The notes beneath the pieces were generated by a model that was not told the origin of the DNA, ran no database searches, and was given only the letters and a program-made list of their open reading frames with translations. From Neisseriaceae bacterium (GTDB lineage: Bacteria > Pseudomonadota > Gammaproteobacteria > Burkholderiales > Chromobacteriaceae), in assembly GCA_027489245.1 (NCBI GenBank), contig JAIYAC010000002.1, positions 1 through 64,000 on the forward strand: a DNA stretch of 64,000 nt, given 5' to 3'. Positions 52,123-60,859 of the stretch are shown here, in pieces. A program made the position numbers and the translations under genes. Numbering within the stretch: the stretch's first letter is position 1; each line of letters opens with the position of its first letter.

Positions 52123-53184
52123 TCAGTGTGTCGGACGCGTGGCCACCGGCAGCTGTTCGCGCCAGCGTTTCAGGAACAGGCTCTTTTTGGCCGTATCCAG
52201 ATACACCAGTAGCCCGCTACCTACCTGAATCGGCCGCAAGTTGGCCGCATTGCGTTTCAGGTCGATATGGCCCAGCTGCCGTGGCAGGTCTTCGCGTATG
52301 GGCGGCAGCCCGCTGCCTTGCGACAGCACCTGCTGGCCATCGCGCGACAGGACAAAATCCGTCCATAACTTCGCCGCTGCCGTATGGCGGGCGGCCTTGT
52401 GTATCAGCATCAGCCGGGTCACCACCAGCGCATAGTCTTGTGGCAATACCCAGCTCACCTGTGGCTGGTGGCGGGTAAAACTCACCGCGTACGGCCCCAG
52501 CACGTTATAGGCAATATCGGCCTCGCCTTGCGACAGCCGGCGCAGCAGGGTCAGGCTGTTGCCTTCCTGAAAGCGCACGCTTCGCCCCAGGGCGGCGGCC
52601 AGGTCCCAGAACTCGGCGTTATGCCGCGAGTCCTGGCTAAAAAACAGGTAGCCCGCGCCAGAGGCTTCCACGTCGTAAGTGGCCACCCGCAGCTGGCTGG
52701 GCTGCGCCCGCAGCATGCGGCGCAGGTCGGCATGCGTATGCGGCATCTGACCCACGCGCTGGCGGTGGTAGGCAAATACCACCGGCTCGAAGGTGGTGCC
52801 GTACACTTCGTCCCGCCACGAGGCCCAGTCGGGCAGCGCGTCTTTTTGCGGCGAGCGGTAGCGCAGGGCGTAGCCGTCGTTGACCAGCTTGATCTGCAGG
52901 TCCATGGCCGAGCTCCACAGGACGTCGCCGCTGGCGGCGTTATTGCCCAGTGCACGACGGTAGATATCGGCGCTGTTCAGCTCCTGGTACTGCACGCGGA
53001 TAAACGGGTAACGCTGCTGAAAGGCTTGTAACAGCGGGGCCACTTGCTCGCGGTCTATGGTGGCGTGCACCAGCAAGGTGCCTTCGTGTCGTGCCGCTTC
53101 GGTCAGCCCGCTTTGCATGCCATTGCCCGCCAGTAATAGCGGGCTGGTGGCCAGGCAAAGCCAGGTGAGCAGAAAACGGCGCAT
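52123..53184 (-). CDS. Periplasmic substrate-binding protein next to tctDE (PgtC/AfuA-like)
   Basis: The 353-aa protein has a signal peptide (LLTWLCLATSPLLLAGNG) and an ABC type-1 extracellular binding fold. LLVHATIDREQVAPLLQAF, YGTTFEPVVFAYHR and NVLGPYAVSFTRHQP are typical of the iron/phosphate-sugar binding AfuA/PgtC group. No ABC permease is nearby; instead it is divergent from a TctD/TctE-type two-component pair. Similar genes beside sensor kinases act as ligand-loaded periplasmic accessory sensors. That role is inference. It is not homologous to TctC. Confidence 0.8.
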   Translation of the reverse strand: MRRFLLTWLCLATSPLLLAGNGMQSGLTEAARHEGTLLVHATIDREQVAPLLQAFQQRYPFIRVQYQELNSADIYRRALGNNAASGDVLWSSAMDLQIKLVNDGYALRYRSPQKDALPDWASWRDEVYGTTFEPVVFAYHRQRVGQMPHTHADLRRMLRAQPSQLRVATYDVEASGAGYLFFSQDSRHNAEFWDLAAALGRSVRFQEGNSLTLLRRLSQGEADIAYNVLGPYAVSFTRHQPQVSWVLPQDYALVVTRLMLIHKAARHTAAAKLWTDFVLSRDGQQVLSQGSGLPPIREDLPRQLGHIDLKRNAANLRPIQVGSGLLVYLDTAKKSLFLKRWREQLPVATRPTH

Positions 53185-53410
53185 TCACAACTCCTTACAG
53201 TTGCACCAAGTCTAGGCAGGGCTAGCTTTCATTTCCCTTTCACTGTCTGACAGCCGGGCAGCCGTGGTGCAAGAAAGCCGCAATCTGCCCCTGACAGGTG
53301 CTTGGCAGGCCGCGATCGGGTGATACGATGAAAAGACAACACAGCAATAAATGCGGCCAACCCCGGGCCGGCACCGCGGGTAGGGCCACAGCCCACAGAC
53401 AGAGAGCACG

Positions 53411-54079
53411 ATGAGACTGCTGCTAGTAGAAGATAACCACGACATTGCCACCTGGCTGCAAAAGGCGCTGAGCGCTGCCGGCCATGCGGTGGATATTGCC
53501 CCGGATGGCGTGCAGGCCGACCAGCTGCTGGCGTACGAGCCCTATTCGCTGGTGATTCTGGACATTGGCTTGCCGCGCATGGACGGCTTCGAGGTGCTCA
53601 AGCGCCTGCGCCGCCGTGGCAACCGCGTGCCGGTGCTGGTGCTCACCGCGCAGTCCGGCATCGACGCCCGCGTCCACGGCCTGGACCTGGGCGCCGACGA
53701 CTACCTGGGCAAGCCCTTCGAGCTGGCCGAGCTGGAAGCCCGCGTGCGTGCCCTGCTGCGCCGCGCCCAGGGCAGCGAAGGTGGCGTGCTGCAGTGTGGC
53801 GAGCTGGCTTTCGAGCCGGCGCACAAGCGTTTTACCGTTTGCGGCCAACCTTTGGCGCTCACCCCGCGCGAGATGGCCGTGCTGGAGGTGCTGCTGTACC
53901 GCCAGGGCAAGCCGGTGAGCAAAGAGGTGCTGGCCGACCAGATCGTGCGGCTGGACCAGGACCTGAGCCCGGACGCCATGGAAATCTACGTGCACCGCCT
54001 GCGCAAGAAGCTGGCCGGTAGCGGCGTGGCCATCCTCACCCTGCGCGGGCTGGGCTATATGCTGGACGTCGCCAAATGA
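53411..54079 (+). CDS. tctD: OmpR-family response regulator, TctD type
   Basis: The 222-aa regulator has a receiver domain with acidic pocket LLVEDNHD, phosphorylation site Asp51 (VILDIGLPRMDG), Thr in VLVLTAQ and Lys in GKPFELAEL. A winged-helix output domain (about 125-220) follows, with LTPREMAVLEVLLYRQGKPV and MEIYVHRLRKKLAG. It overlaps the kinase gene by four bases. The likely target is the tctCBA operon 1.3 kb away on the other strand. Confidence 0.92.
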   Translation: MRLLLVEDNHDIATWLQKALSAAGHAVDIAPDGVQADQLLAYEPYSLVILDIGLPRMDGFEVLKRLRRRGNRVPVLVLTAQSGIDARVHGLDLGADDYLGKPFELAELEARVRALLRRAQGSEGGVLQCGELAFEPAHKRFTVCGQPLALTPREMAVLEVLLYRQGKPVSKEVLADQIVRLDQDLSPDAMEIYVHRLRKKLAGSGVAILTLRGLGYMLDVAK

Positions 54080-55485
54080 CACTCTCGCTGCGGCGCCAGC
54101 TGGTGCAATGGGTGGTGATTCCGCTGATCCCGCTGGCGGCCGCTACCGCCTGGCTGGCGCAAGACAATGCACGCGAGGCGGCCAACGCCGCCTTCGACCG
54201 TACCTTGCAAGCCTCGGCCCGCAGCATTGCCGAGCGCATCGTGGTGCAGGACGGCGAGCTGGTGGTGGATATCCCGGTGGCCGCGCTGGAAATGTTCGAC
54301 CCGCATTTCCAGGACCGCGTGTTTTACCGCATCGGCTTTGCCGGCGGCTCCACCATTACCGGCGACGCCGACCTGCCGCTGCCCGCCACCTTGCCCGGCG
54401 CCGGCGAGCTGCGCTTTTACGATGCCAGCTTTCGCGATGAAGCCATCCGCAGCGTGGCGCTGGCGGTACCGCTGTACTACGCCGGCAGCCAGCGCTTGCT
54501 GCTGGTGCAGGTAGGCGAAACCACGCTGTCGCGTGCCTCGCTGGCGCGGCGGCTGTTTACCGAATCGCTGGCACAGCAATGGCTGATTGGCGCCGTGGCG
54601 GCGCTGTTGGTGGCCATTGGCATCAACCGCGCCCTGCGCCCGCTGGGCCGCCTGCGCAGCACGCTGAAAGCTCGCGCGGGCGACCCCTCGCTACAGCTGG
54701 ATGTCGGCAGCGTGCAAAAAGAGCTACAGCCGCTGGTGATGGCGCTGAACACGGCGCTGTCCGAGCTGGAAAACCAGCTGTCCATCCGCCAGCGTTTTAT
54801 TGCCGATGCCGCCCACCAGCTACGCACGCCGCTTACCCTGCTGAAAACCCAGGCCGAGTACACCCAGCGCCAGCCCGACCCTGCCGAACAGCAAGCCGGC
54901 CTAGCCGCCCTGGTGCACTCTACCGACCAGGTGATTCGCCTGGCCAACCAGCTGCTGGCGCTGTCGCGTGCCGAGCCCGGCCCCGCGCAGCATGAAACGC
55001 GTGAGCTGGACGTGGCCGAGCTGGCCCGCGAAGTGACCATGGACTTTGTCATGGTGGCGCTGGATAAGGCGCTGGATCTGGGCTACGAGGGCGACGACAG
55101 CGCCCTGCTGTGCGGCCAACCTTTGCTGCTGCGCGAAATGCTGTCCAACCTGATCGACAACGCCGTGCGCTACACCCCGGCCGGGGGCGAAATCACCGTC
55201 TCGGCCTGGCAGCGCGGTAGCGAGGTCGAGCTGGTGATTTGCGACAGCGGCCCGGGTATCCCGCCAGAAGAACAATCGCTGGTGTTCGAGCGTTTTTACC
55301 GTGGCCAGCAGGCCGGTGGCGACGGTTGTGGCCTGGGCCTGGCTATCGTGCGGGAAATCGTGCGCGGCCATGCCGGGCACATCACGCTGGAGTCTGGCAG
55401 CGTCGGGGGTTTGCGCATCGTCATTACCTTGCCACGCCAGCCGCCGCCGCTACCCGGTGACGCGTTACACTCGGGGCTGCATTGA
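54076..55485 (+). CDS. tctE: Sensor histidine kinase, TctE type
   Basis: The 469-aa kinase has an N-terminal membrane helix (about 10-28), a periplasmic sensor with the 2CSK_N-type sequence AARSIAERIV and DDE/DVPVAALEMF-like segment (about 45-165), and a second helix (about 168-188). The H-box is IADAAHQLRTPL (His247). The ATPase domain has N-box MLSNLIDNAVRYTP, DSGPGIPPEE and GCGLGLAIVREI. It is translationally coupled to tctD. Such kinases respond to tricarboxylates, possibly through a periplasmic binding protein. Confidence 0.92.
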   Translation: MTLSLRRQLVQWVVIPLIPLAAATAWLAQDNAREAANAAFDRTLQASARSIAERIVVQDGELVVDIPVAALEMFDPHFQDRVFYRIGFAGGSTITGDADLPLPATLPGAGELRFYDASFRDEAIRSVALAVPLYYAGSQRLLLVQVGETTLSRASLARRLFTESLAQQWLIGAVAALLVAIGINRALRPLGRLRSTLKARAGDPSLQLDVGSVQKELQPLVMALNTALSELENQLSIRQRFIADAAHQLRTPLTLLKTQAEYTQRQPDPAEQQAGLAALVHSTDQVIRLANQLLALSRAEPGPAQHETRELDVAELAREVTMDFVMVALDKALDLGYEGDDSALLCGQPLLLREMLSNLIDNAVRYTPAGGEITVSAWQRGSEVELVICDSGPGIPPEEQSLVFERFYRGQQAGGDGCGLGLAIVREIVRGHAGHITLESGSVGGLRIVITLPRQPPPLPGDALHSGLH

Positions 55486-55506
55486 CTCACGGAACACGTT
55501 TACACC

Positions 55507-58500
55507 ATGCCCCTGCGCCCACGAAACCTGCTTGCCACCCTGCCCTTGCTGGCACGCCCCGGTCTGGCGGCAGAGGCCGGGGCGCCCCTGCCGGGCCCAT
55601 GGCTGCTTAGCGCCGCGCTGGCGGTACTGGCGGGGGGCTTGCTGTGGCTGGCCTGGCGCCGCCACCGCCATGCCCAAGCCCTGCAAGCCCAGCACCGGCG
55701 CATGCAAAACCAGCAGGCTACTTTGCTGCAAAGCCTGGGTGAGGGCGTATGGGGGTCGGATATGGATGGGCACTGCATCTTTGTGAACGATGCCGCGCTG
55801 GCCATGCTGGGCTATACCCGCCAGGAGCTGGCACAGCGTACCGCCCACGAGCTGGTACATCATCATTACCCGGATGGCCGCCTGTACCCGGTGGCCGACT
55901 GCCCGGTAACGCAAACCATGCAGGACGGCCAGCCGCGCTCTTGCGACGAGTACCTGATCTGCAAGGATGGCAGCTTCCTGCCGGTATGGCTCACAGTCAC
56001 CGCGCTGTGTGAGGACGGCCGGCAAACCGGCGTGGTGACCACGTTCAAGAACATCCGCGCCCAGAAAGCCGCCACCCAGCAGATACACCGCCTGAACCAG
56101 GCCTACGCGGCGCTATCGTTTACCAACCAGACCATTGTGCGCGAGCAAGACCCGCAGCGCCTGTTCGAGCGTATCTGCGAGATTGCCGTACAGCATGGCG
56201 GCCAGCGCATGGCATGGATAGGCCGGCACGATGCCGACGGGCAATACCTGCAGCCGCTGGCGGTATACGGCAGCGGTGCCGACTACCTGGACGAAATCAC
56301 CGTCTGGACGCGGCCAGATAAAACCGAAAGCCACGGCGCGGCTTCGCGGGCGGTGATCGAGCAGCAGCCGGTCGTCATCCCCAGCTTTCGCGAGTTGGCG
56401 CGCCAGCTGCTGGTCGGGCAGCCGGCATTGGCCGAACAGTGGGTGCAGCGCATCGGGCGCTTTGGCTGGGGCGCTACCGCGGCCTTTCCTATCCGTCACG
56501 CTGGCGACACGCAGCTGGTGCTGGCGGTGTACTACGGTGCCGATTTCGAGTTTGACCAGCAGCTGGTGGACCTGTTCAGCGAAATGGCCAGCGATATCGG
56601 CTATGCACTGGACCGCATCGCCATGCAGCAGGAACAGGTACGCAGCCGGCGGCTGGAAGATACCCGTGCCTTTTTGCTGGAATGCATGAACAGCGACCCG
56701 CCGCTGGCGCAAGGCCTGCAGCGGGTGGCCAGCTATCTGCAAGACCTGCTGCAGCGCCGCTGCACCTTCAGCCTGCCGGACGATACTGCCCCGCCACCGG
56801 CTGGCTGCTTATGCCTGCCGATCCCTGCGCTGGATGGCCATGTACTGGCCGAGCTGTATATCGAGGGCCAGGCCGACGAAGCGCTGGACCCGCACGACGA
56901 GCACCTGTTGCAAAGCGTGCGCCACCTGGTGGCACTGGCCATCGAGCGCAAGCAAGCCGTGACGCACCTGCAGTTGGCCGCCAGCGTGTTCAGCCACTCC
57001 AGCGAAGGCATCATGCTCACCACGCCACAGGGCCTGATCGTGGAGGTGAACCCGGCGTTCTCGCGTATTACCGGCTACCCGCGGGAAGAAGTGCTGGGCC
57101 ATAACCCGAGCATGCTGTCATCCGGCCGGCAGGAGGCCAGCTTTTACCAGGAAATGTGGCAGACCCTGCGCCAGCAGGGCTTGTGGCAAGGGGAGATCTG
57201 GAACCGCCGCCGCGATGGCAACAGCTACCCCGAGCTGCTGACCATTTCCGCCGTCTACGACAGCAGCGGCCAACTGAGCCATTACCTGGGCGTGTTTTCC
57301 GATATCTCCTTGCTGAAACAGCAAGAAGCCCGCCTGCAACGCATGGCCTACTACGACGCCTTGACCGAGCTGCCCAACCGCGTGCTGCTGGCCGACCGCA
57401 TGCAGCAGGCGCTGGCGCACACCCGGCGCAGCCAGCGTTTGCTGGGTGTCTGTTATATGGATCTGGATGGTTTCAAGCCGATCAACGACCGCTACGGCCA
57501 CCAGGTGGGCGACCAGGTACTGGTGGCGCTGGCCGAACGCTTGCGCCAGCTGGTACACGGCGGCGATACCGTGGCGCGGCTGGGCGGGGACGAGTTCGTG
57601 ATTTTGCTTACCCAGCTGGCCAGCCCGGCGCAATGCGAGCACGTACTGCAAAGCCTGCTGCATGACATCGCCCGCCCGCTACAGCTGGGCGATCTGCGGC
57701 TGCAGCTGACTGCCAGCATCGGGGCGACGCTGTTTCCCTACGACGACTGCGACGCCGATACCCTCCTGCGCCACGCCGACCAGGCCATGTACCAGGCCAA
57801 GCAGGACGGGCGGCACCGTTACCAGCTATTCGACAGCCAGCAGGCACGCCAGCAGCGCAACCACAGCGAGCAGCAAGCCCGCGTGGCCGATGCCCTGGCT
57901 GCCGGCGAGCTATGCCTGTACTACCAGCCCAAGGTAAACATGCAAGATGGCCACATGGTGGGGGCCGAGGCGCTGCTGCGCTGGCAGCATCCTGCCCTGG
58001 GCCTGCTGTTGCCGGCGGCTTTTTTGCCCCTGATCGAAGACAGCCCCCTGATAAGCCGTGTCGGGCAGTGGGTGATCGATACCGCGCTGGCCCAGCTGGA
58101 GATGTGGCAACGTGAGGGTTTGCAGCTGACGGTGAGTGTGAATGTGGCGGCCAGCCAGCTGCAGCAGCCCGACTTTGTCAGCCAGCTGGCGCAGAGCCTG
58201 GCGCGCTACCCGGCACTGTCGCCGCAGTATCTGGAGCTGGAGATTCTGGAAAGTGCCGCCTTGCACGATATGGGCCAGGTGTCGGACGTGATGCAGGCCT
58301 GCCAGGCGCTGGGCGTGAGCTTTGCGCTGGATGACTTCGGTACCGGCTATTCCTCGCTGACCTACTGCAAACGCTTGCCGGCATCGCTGCTGAAGATCGA
58401 CCAATCCTTTGTGCGCGATATGCTGGAAAACAGCGAAGACCGCGCCATCGTGGCCGGGGTCATCAGCCTGGCGCGCGCGTTTGGCCGCGACGTGATTGCC

Positions 58501-58662
58501 GAGGGGGTGGAAACCATCGCCCACGCGCACGCGCTGCGCGGCCTGGGCTGTCAACTGGGCCAGGGCTATGGCATAGCCCGGCCCATGCCCGCCAGCGAGT
58601 TGCCGGGCTGGGTGGCCGCGTGGCCGGCATCGGCGCCGTGCCACGCCATGCTGCAAGACTGA
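55507..58662 (+). CDS. PAS-GAF-GAF-PAS-GGDEF-EAL protein, c-di-GMP turnover
   Basis: The 1051-aa protein has an N-terminal membrane helix (about 30-50). A PAS domain (about 70-185), a GAF domain (about 200-350), a second weaker GAF (about 395-480) and a PAS domain (about 485-605, with SHSSEGIMLTTPQG) precede the output part. The GGDEF active site is intact (RLGGDEFVI, about 691-699), and so is the EAL domain (EALLRW at 821; DDFGTGYSSL; KIDQSFV). It could be bifunctional. It begins 22 bases after tctE on the same strand and may be cotranscribed. Confidence 0.92.
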   Translation: MPLRPRNLLATLPLLARPGLAAEAGAPLPGPWLLSAALAVLAGGLLWLAWRRHRHAQALQAQHRRMQNQQATLLQSLGEGVWGSDMDGHCIFVNDAALAMLGYTRQELAQRTAHELVHHHYPDGRLYPVADCPVTQTMQDGQPRSCDEYLICKDGSFLPVWLTVTALCEDGRQTGVVTTFKNIRAQKAATQQIHRLNQAYAALSFTNQTIVREQDPQRLFERICEIAVQHGGQRMAWIGRHDADGQYLQPLAVYGSGADYLDEITVWTRPDKTESHGAASRAVIEQQPVVIPSFRELARQLLVGQPALAEQWVQRIGRFGWGATAAFPIRHAGDTQLVLAVYYGADFEFDQQLVDLFSEMASDIGYALDRIAMQQEQVRSRRLEDTRAFLLECMNSDPPLAQGLQRVASYLQDLLQRRCTFSLPDDTAPPPAGCLCLPIPALDGHVLAELYIEGQADEALDPHDEHLLQSVRHLVALAIERKQAVTHLQLAASVFSHSSEGIMLTTPQGLIVEVNPAFSRITGYPREEVLGHNPSMLSSGRQEASFYQEMWQTLRQQGLWQGEIWNRRRDGNSYPELLTISAVYDSSGQLSHYLGVFSDISLLKQQEARLQRMAYYDALTELPNRVLLADRMQQALAHTRRSQRLLGVCYMDLDGFKPINDRYGHQVGDQVLVALAERLRQLVHGGDTVARLGGDEFVILLTQLASPAQCEHVLQSLLHDIARPLQLGDLRLQLTASIGATLFPYDDCDADTLLRHADQAMYQAKQDGRHRYQLFDSQQARQQRNHSEQQARVADALAAGELCLYYQPKVNMQDGHMVGAEALLRWQHPALGLLLPAAFLPLIEDSPLISRVGQWVIDTALAQLEMWQREGLQLTVSVNVAASQLQQPDFVSQLAQSLARYPALSPQYLELEILESAALHDMGQVSDVMQACQALGVSFALDDFGTGYSSLTYCKRLPASLLKIDQSFVRDMLENSEDRAIVAGVISLARAFGRDVIAEGVETIAHAHALRGLGCQLGQGYGIARPMPASELPGWVAAWPASAPCHAMLQD

Positions 58663-58668
58663 AGGAAC

Positions 58669-58712
58669 GTTGGCCGCAAAACAAAACGCCACTGCCGACA
58701 GGCAGTGGCGTT
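58669..58712. terminator. Bidirectional terminator with uptake-like motif
   Basis: AACGCCACTGCC-GACA-GGCAGTGGCGTT (58685-58712) is a 12-bp perfect stem between convergent genes. On the minus strand it is followed by TTGTTTTG and the motif (GTTGGCCGC at 58669-58677). Confidence 0.85.
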
Positions 58713-58775
58713 CGTCATGTTGTCACCGCTAGCGCATCGTGGCGCTAGCTGGTTATCTATTTCCCTCTGTACGAC

Positions 58776-59243
58776 TTAGCGCACGGCAACAACAATATCC
58801 TTGCTGAACACCTTTTCGCAATACTTGCACTTCATTTTGGTGTCGTGCTCGGTCACGCGCACGCTGAAATGGCTCTGTACCGGCTCCACATGCGATACGC
58901 AGTTGGAGTTGGGGCAGGCAAACAGGTCGGTGACTTCGGCCGGTATCGCCAGCTTCTGCTTGCGTACCACCTCGAAGTTTTCGATCACGCTGACGGTGCA
59001 CTTGGGCGCCAGCAGCGCCAGCTCGTTGGCCTGGCCTTCGGTGAGCACCAGGTTTTCCACCTTGATCAGGTCTTTGTTGCCCATGTGGCCGCTGGACAGG
59101 TTCAAGCCCACGGTGACGCGCTCACCGTAGCTGGTCAGCTCGAACAGGTCCAGAATGCGCAGGCCCAGGCCGGCGGGGATATGGTCGATCACGGTGCCGT
59201 TTTTCAGCGCCTCGACATTACGGGCGTAGACTTTTTCGCTCAT
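58776..59243 (-). CDS. pyrI: Aspartate carbamoyltransferase regulatory chain
   Basis: PyrI binds CTP/ATP and tunes PyrB. From the ATG with AAGGA nine bases upstream the protein is 155 aa, the usual length. The N-terminal allosteric domain has VEALKNGTVIDHIPAG. The C-terminal zinc domain has CPNSNC and CKYC (about 108-140). It lies 11 bases after pyrB in one operon. Its presence implies a class B (allosteric dodecameric) enzyme. Confidence 0.96.
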   Translation of the reverse strand: MSEKVYARNVEALKNGTVIDHIPAGLGLRILDLFELTSYGERVTVGLNLSSGHMGNKDLIKVENLVLTEGQANELALLAPKCTVSVIENFEVVRKQKLAIPAEVTDLFACPNSNCVSHVEPVQSHFSVRVTEHDTKMKCKYCEKVFSKDIVVAVR

Positions 59244-59254
59244 GGTTTTTCCTT

Positions 59255-60175
59255 TCACACCGTTTCGTTCAGTACCAGCGACAGCAGCGCCTGGCGCGCG
59301 TACACGCCGTTTTTCGCCTGCTCGAAATAGTAGGCGTGCGGGGTGGCGTCCACGTCGGTGGCGATTTCATCCACGCGGGGCAGCGGGTGCAGGATCTTCA
59401 TATTGGGGCGGGCGTTGCGCAGCATGTCGGCGCGCAGCACGAACTGGCCTTGTATCTTCTGGTACTCCGCCTCGTCGAAGCGCTCGCGCTGTACACGGGT
59501 CATGTACAGGATATCGATGTGCGGAATCACTTCTTCGATGGTGCTGGCAATGGTGTAGCTGATGCCGCGCTCGTCCAGCTCTTCGCACAGATAGTCCGGC
59601 ATCGCCAGCGCCTCGGGGCCGACAAAGTAGAACTTGGCGCCGAATAGCGACAGCGCCTGCGCCAGCGAGTGCACGGTGCGGCCGTATTTCAGGTCGCCGA
59701 CAAAGGCCACGGTCAGGTTATCCAGCCGGCCCTGGGTTTCGCGCAGGGTAAACAGGTCCAGCAGGGTTTGCGACGGGTGCTGGTTGGCGCCGTCGCCGCC
59801 GTTGATGATGGGCACGGCGGAGAATTCGCTGGCCACGCGGGCGGCGCCCTCTTTCGGGTGGCGCATCACGATGGCATCGGTGTAGCTGCTGATGATGCGC
59901 ACGGTGTCGGCCAGGGTTTCACCTTTTTTGGTGGAGGTGCTGGCGGCGTCGGAGAAACCGATCACGGTACCGCCCAGGCGCTGGACGGCGGTTTCGAACG
60001 ACAGGCGGGTGCGGGTAGACGGCTCGAAGAAGCAGGTGGCGATCAGGCGGCCCTGCAGCAGGTCGGCGCGCGGGTTGGCTTTCAGGCGCGCGGCGGTTTC
60101 TACCACCAGCTCCATTTCAGCCCGGCTGAAGTCCGGGATGGAGAGGATGTGCTTGCGATAAAGCGGGTTGGGCAT
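59255..60175 (-). CDS. pyrB: Aspartate carbamoyltransferase catalytic chain
   Basis: PyrB makes N-carbamoyl-L-aspartate, the first committed step of pyrimidine synthesis. The start ATG at 60173-60175 gives 306 aa; GGAG lies 13 bases upstream. Key motifs are [13 protein letters not shown] (carbamoyl-phosphate site, about 50), [24 protein letters not shown] and [14 protein letters not shown]. The track ORF extends upstream through the attenuator and its first 25 codons are not real. A terminator-like leader precedes it, as in enteric pyrBI. Confidence 0.97.
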   Translation of the reverse strand: MPNPLYRKHILSIPDFSRAEMELVVETAARLKANPRADLLQGRLIATCFFEPSTRTRLSFETAVQRLGGTVIGFSDAASTSTKKGETLADTVRIISSYTDAIVMRHPKEGAARVASEFSAVPIINGGDGANQHPSQTLLDLFTLRETQGRLDNLTVAFVGDLKYGRTVHSLAQALSLFGAKFYFVGPEALAMPDYLCEELDERGISYTIASTIEEVIPHIDILYMTRVQRERFDEAEYQKIQGQFVLRADMLRNARPNMKILHPLPRVDEIATDVDATPHAYYFEQAKNGVYARQALLSLVLNETV

Positions 60176-60211
60176 GGCGGGGCGCTCCGGCAGATGACAA
60201 AAACAAGGCTG

Positions 60212-60246
60212 AAAAAAAAGCCCCTGAGCAATCAGGAGCTTTTTTT
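60212..60246 (-). promoter_or_regulatory. pyrBI attenuator (terminator in the leader)
   Basis: On the minus strand AGCTCCTGA-TTGC-TCAGGGGCT is followed by eight T, 36 bases before the pyrB start. The stem is preceded by a purine/U-rich stretch TTTTTGCAAAAAAA. This is the layout of UTP-sensitive transcription attenuation in enteric pyrBI operons: high UTP lets polymerase run ahead of the ribosome and terminate. Confidence 0.78.
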
Positions 60247-60348
60247 GCAAAAACGGTCGGGCCCGGCAGCATGTCGATCACGGCCGGCAACGGCAACGCC
60301 TCGCGCCAGGGCGACAAAAGCGGCAGTGCGTGGGCGGGAAGGAATCAT
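60232..60348 (-). CDS. Possible pyrBI leader peptide, 38 aa
   Basis: An ATG at plus 60346-60348 opens a 38-codon frame ([20 protein letters not shown] at the start, CKKSS at the end) whose TGA stop (60232-60234) lies inside the attenuator stem. This matches the geometry of enteric pyrL, where ribosome position decides termination. No strong Shine-Dalgarno is seen. Sequence identity to pyrL is not evident. Confidence 0.4.
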   Translation of the reverse strand: MIPSRPRTAAFVALARGVAVAGRDRHAAGPDRFCKKSS

Positions 60349-60859
60349 GGTGCGGCTCGCGAACAAAACTGCGGGATTATACGAAATCCGGCGCGGCGTG
60401 GGTAGGGGCTAGCCTGCTATCAGGCGCCACGCCAGCAAGACGAAACCCGATGCCAGCCATGGGCGCCAGCGTGGACCCATTAGCTGGGCGGGGGCGCCGA
60501 GCAGTAATAGCAGTAGCCCTTGGCCGTGGGCTGCTACGGTGGCGGGTACCGCTTGCCATTGCGGCCAACCATAGCGGGTAATGAGCTGTCGTTTTGAAAA
60601 ACACATTCATCTACCGAATCCGCTACGCGGATGATGTTTGAAGATGCCGGTTCCGCCCGGCAAACGGGAAAGGGGGCGGATTGCCGCCCCCTTTTCTATC
60701 GCTGAGCGAATCAAAGATTCGCACGCAGACCCCACAACCTGGGGCTGCTTGAAACCCCGGACAAAACGGGACCGGGTGATCGACTGGCCTTTCAGCGGCT
60801 GACCAGGTTGTCTGCGCCGATTCAGTGCTGTCCCGTGGCTTTCGATCCCGGGTCTGCCC
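60251..60859. other. Intergenic region between the pyrBI leader and the chemoreceptor
   Basis: The part 60349-60604 may carry the pyrBI promoter. A hydrophobic 65-codon frame on the minus strand (60409-60606, QGLLLLLLGAPAQLMGP) has no RBS and no family, so I do not call it. A motif copy lies at 60561. The structured repeat copy B spans about 60617-60790. From there to the chemoreceptor stop I see nothing else. Confidence 0.5.
60617..60790 (+). repeat. Structured dispersed repeat, copy B
   Basis: On the plus strand it reads ATCCGCTACGCGGATGATG, then GATGCCGGTTCCGCCCGGCA, AAGGGGGCGGATTGCCGCCC and GGGGCTGCTTGAAACCCCGG. The order and spacing match copy A (12881-13146, opposite strand). The first hairpin differs from copy A by a paired change (GTCCGC/GCGGAC versus ATCCGC/GCGGAT). 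The middle hairpin ends in TTTT and may double as a terminator. Confidence 0.7.

Noticed and set aside
60176-60250. TTG-initiated N-terminal extension of pyrB
   Set aside because: It translates the attenuator hairpin and poly-T tract and lacks an RBS.
60409-60606. 65-aa hydrophobic minus-strand ORF
   Set aside because: No RBS, no family resemblance and it runs up to the structured repeat; hydrophobicity alone is weak evidence.
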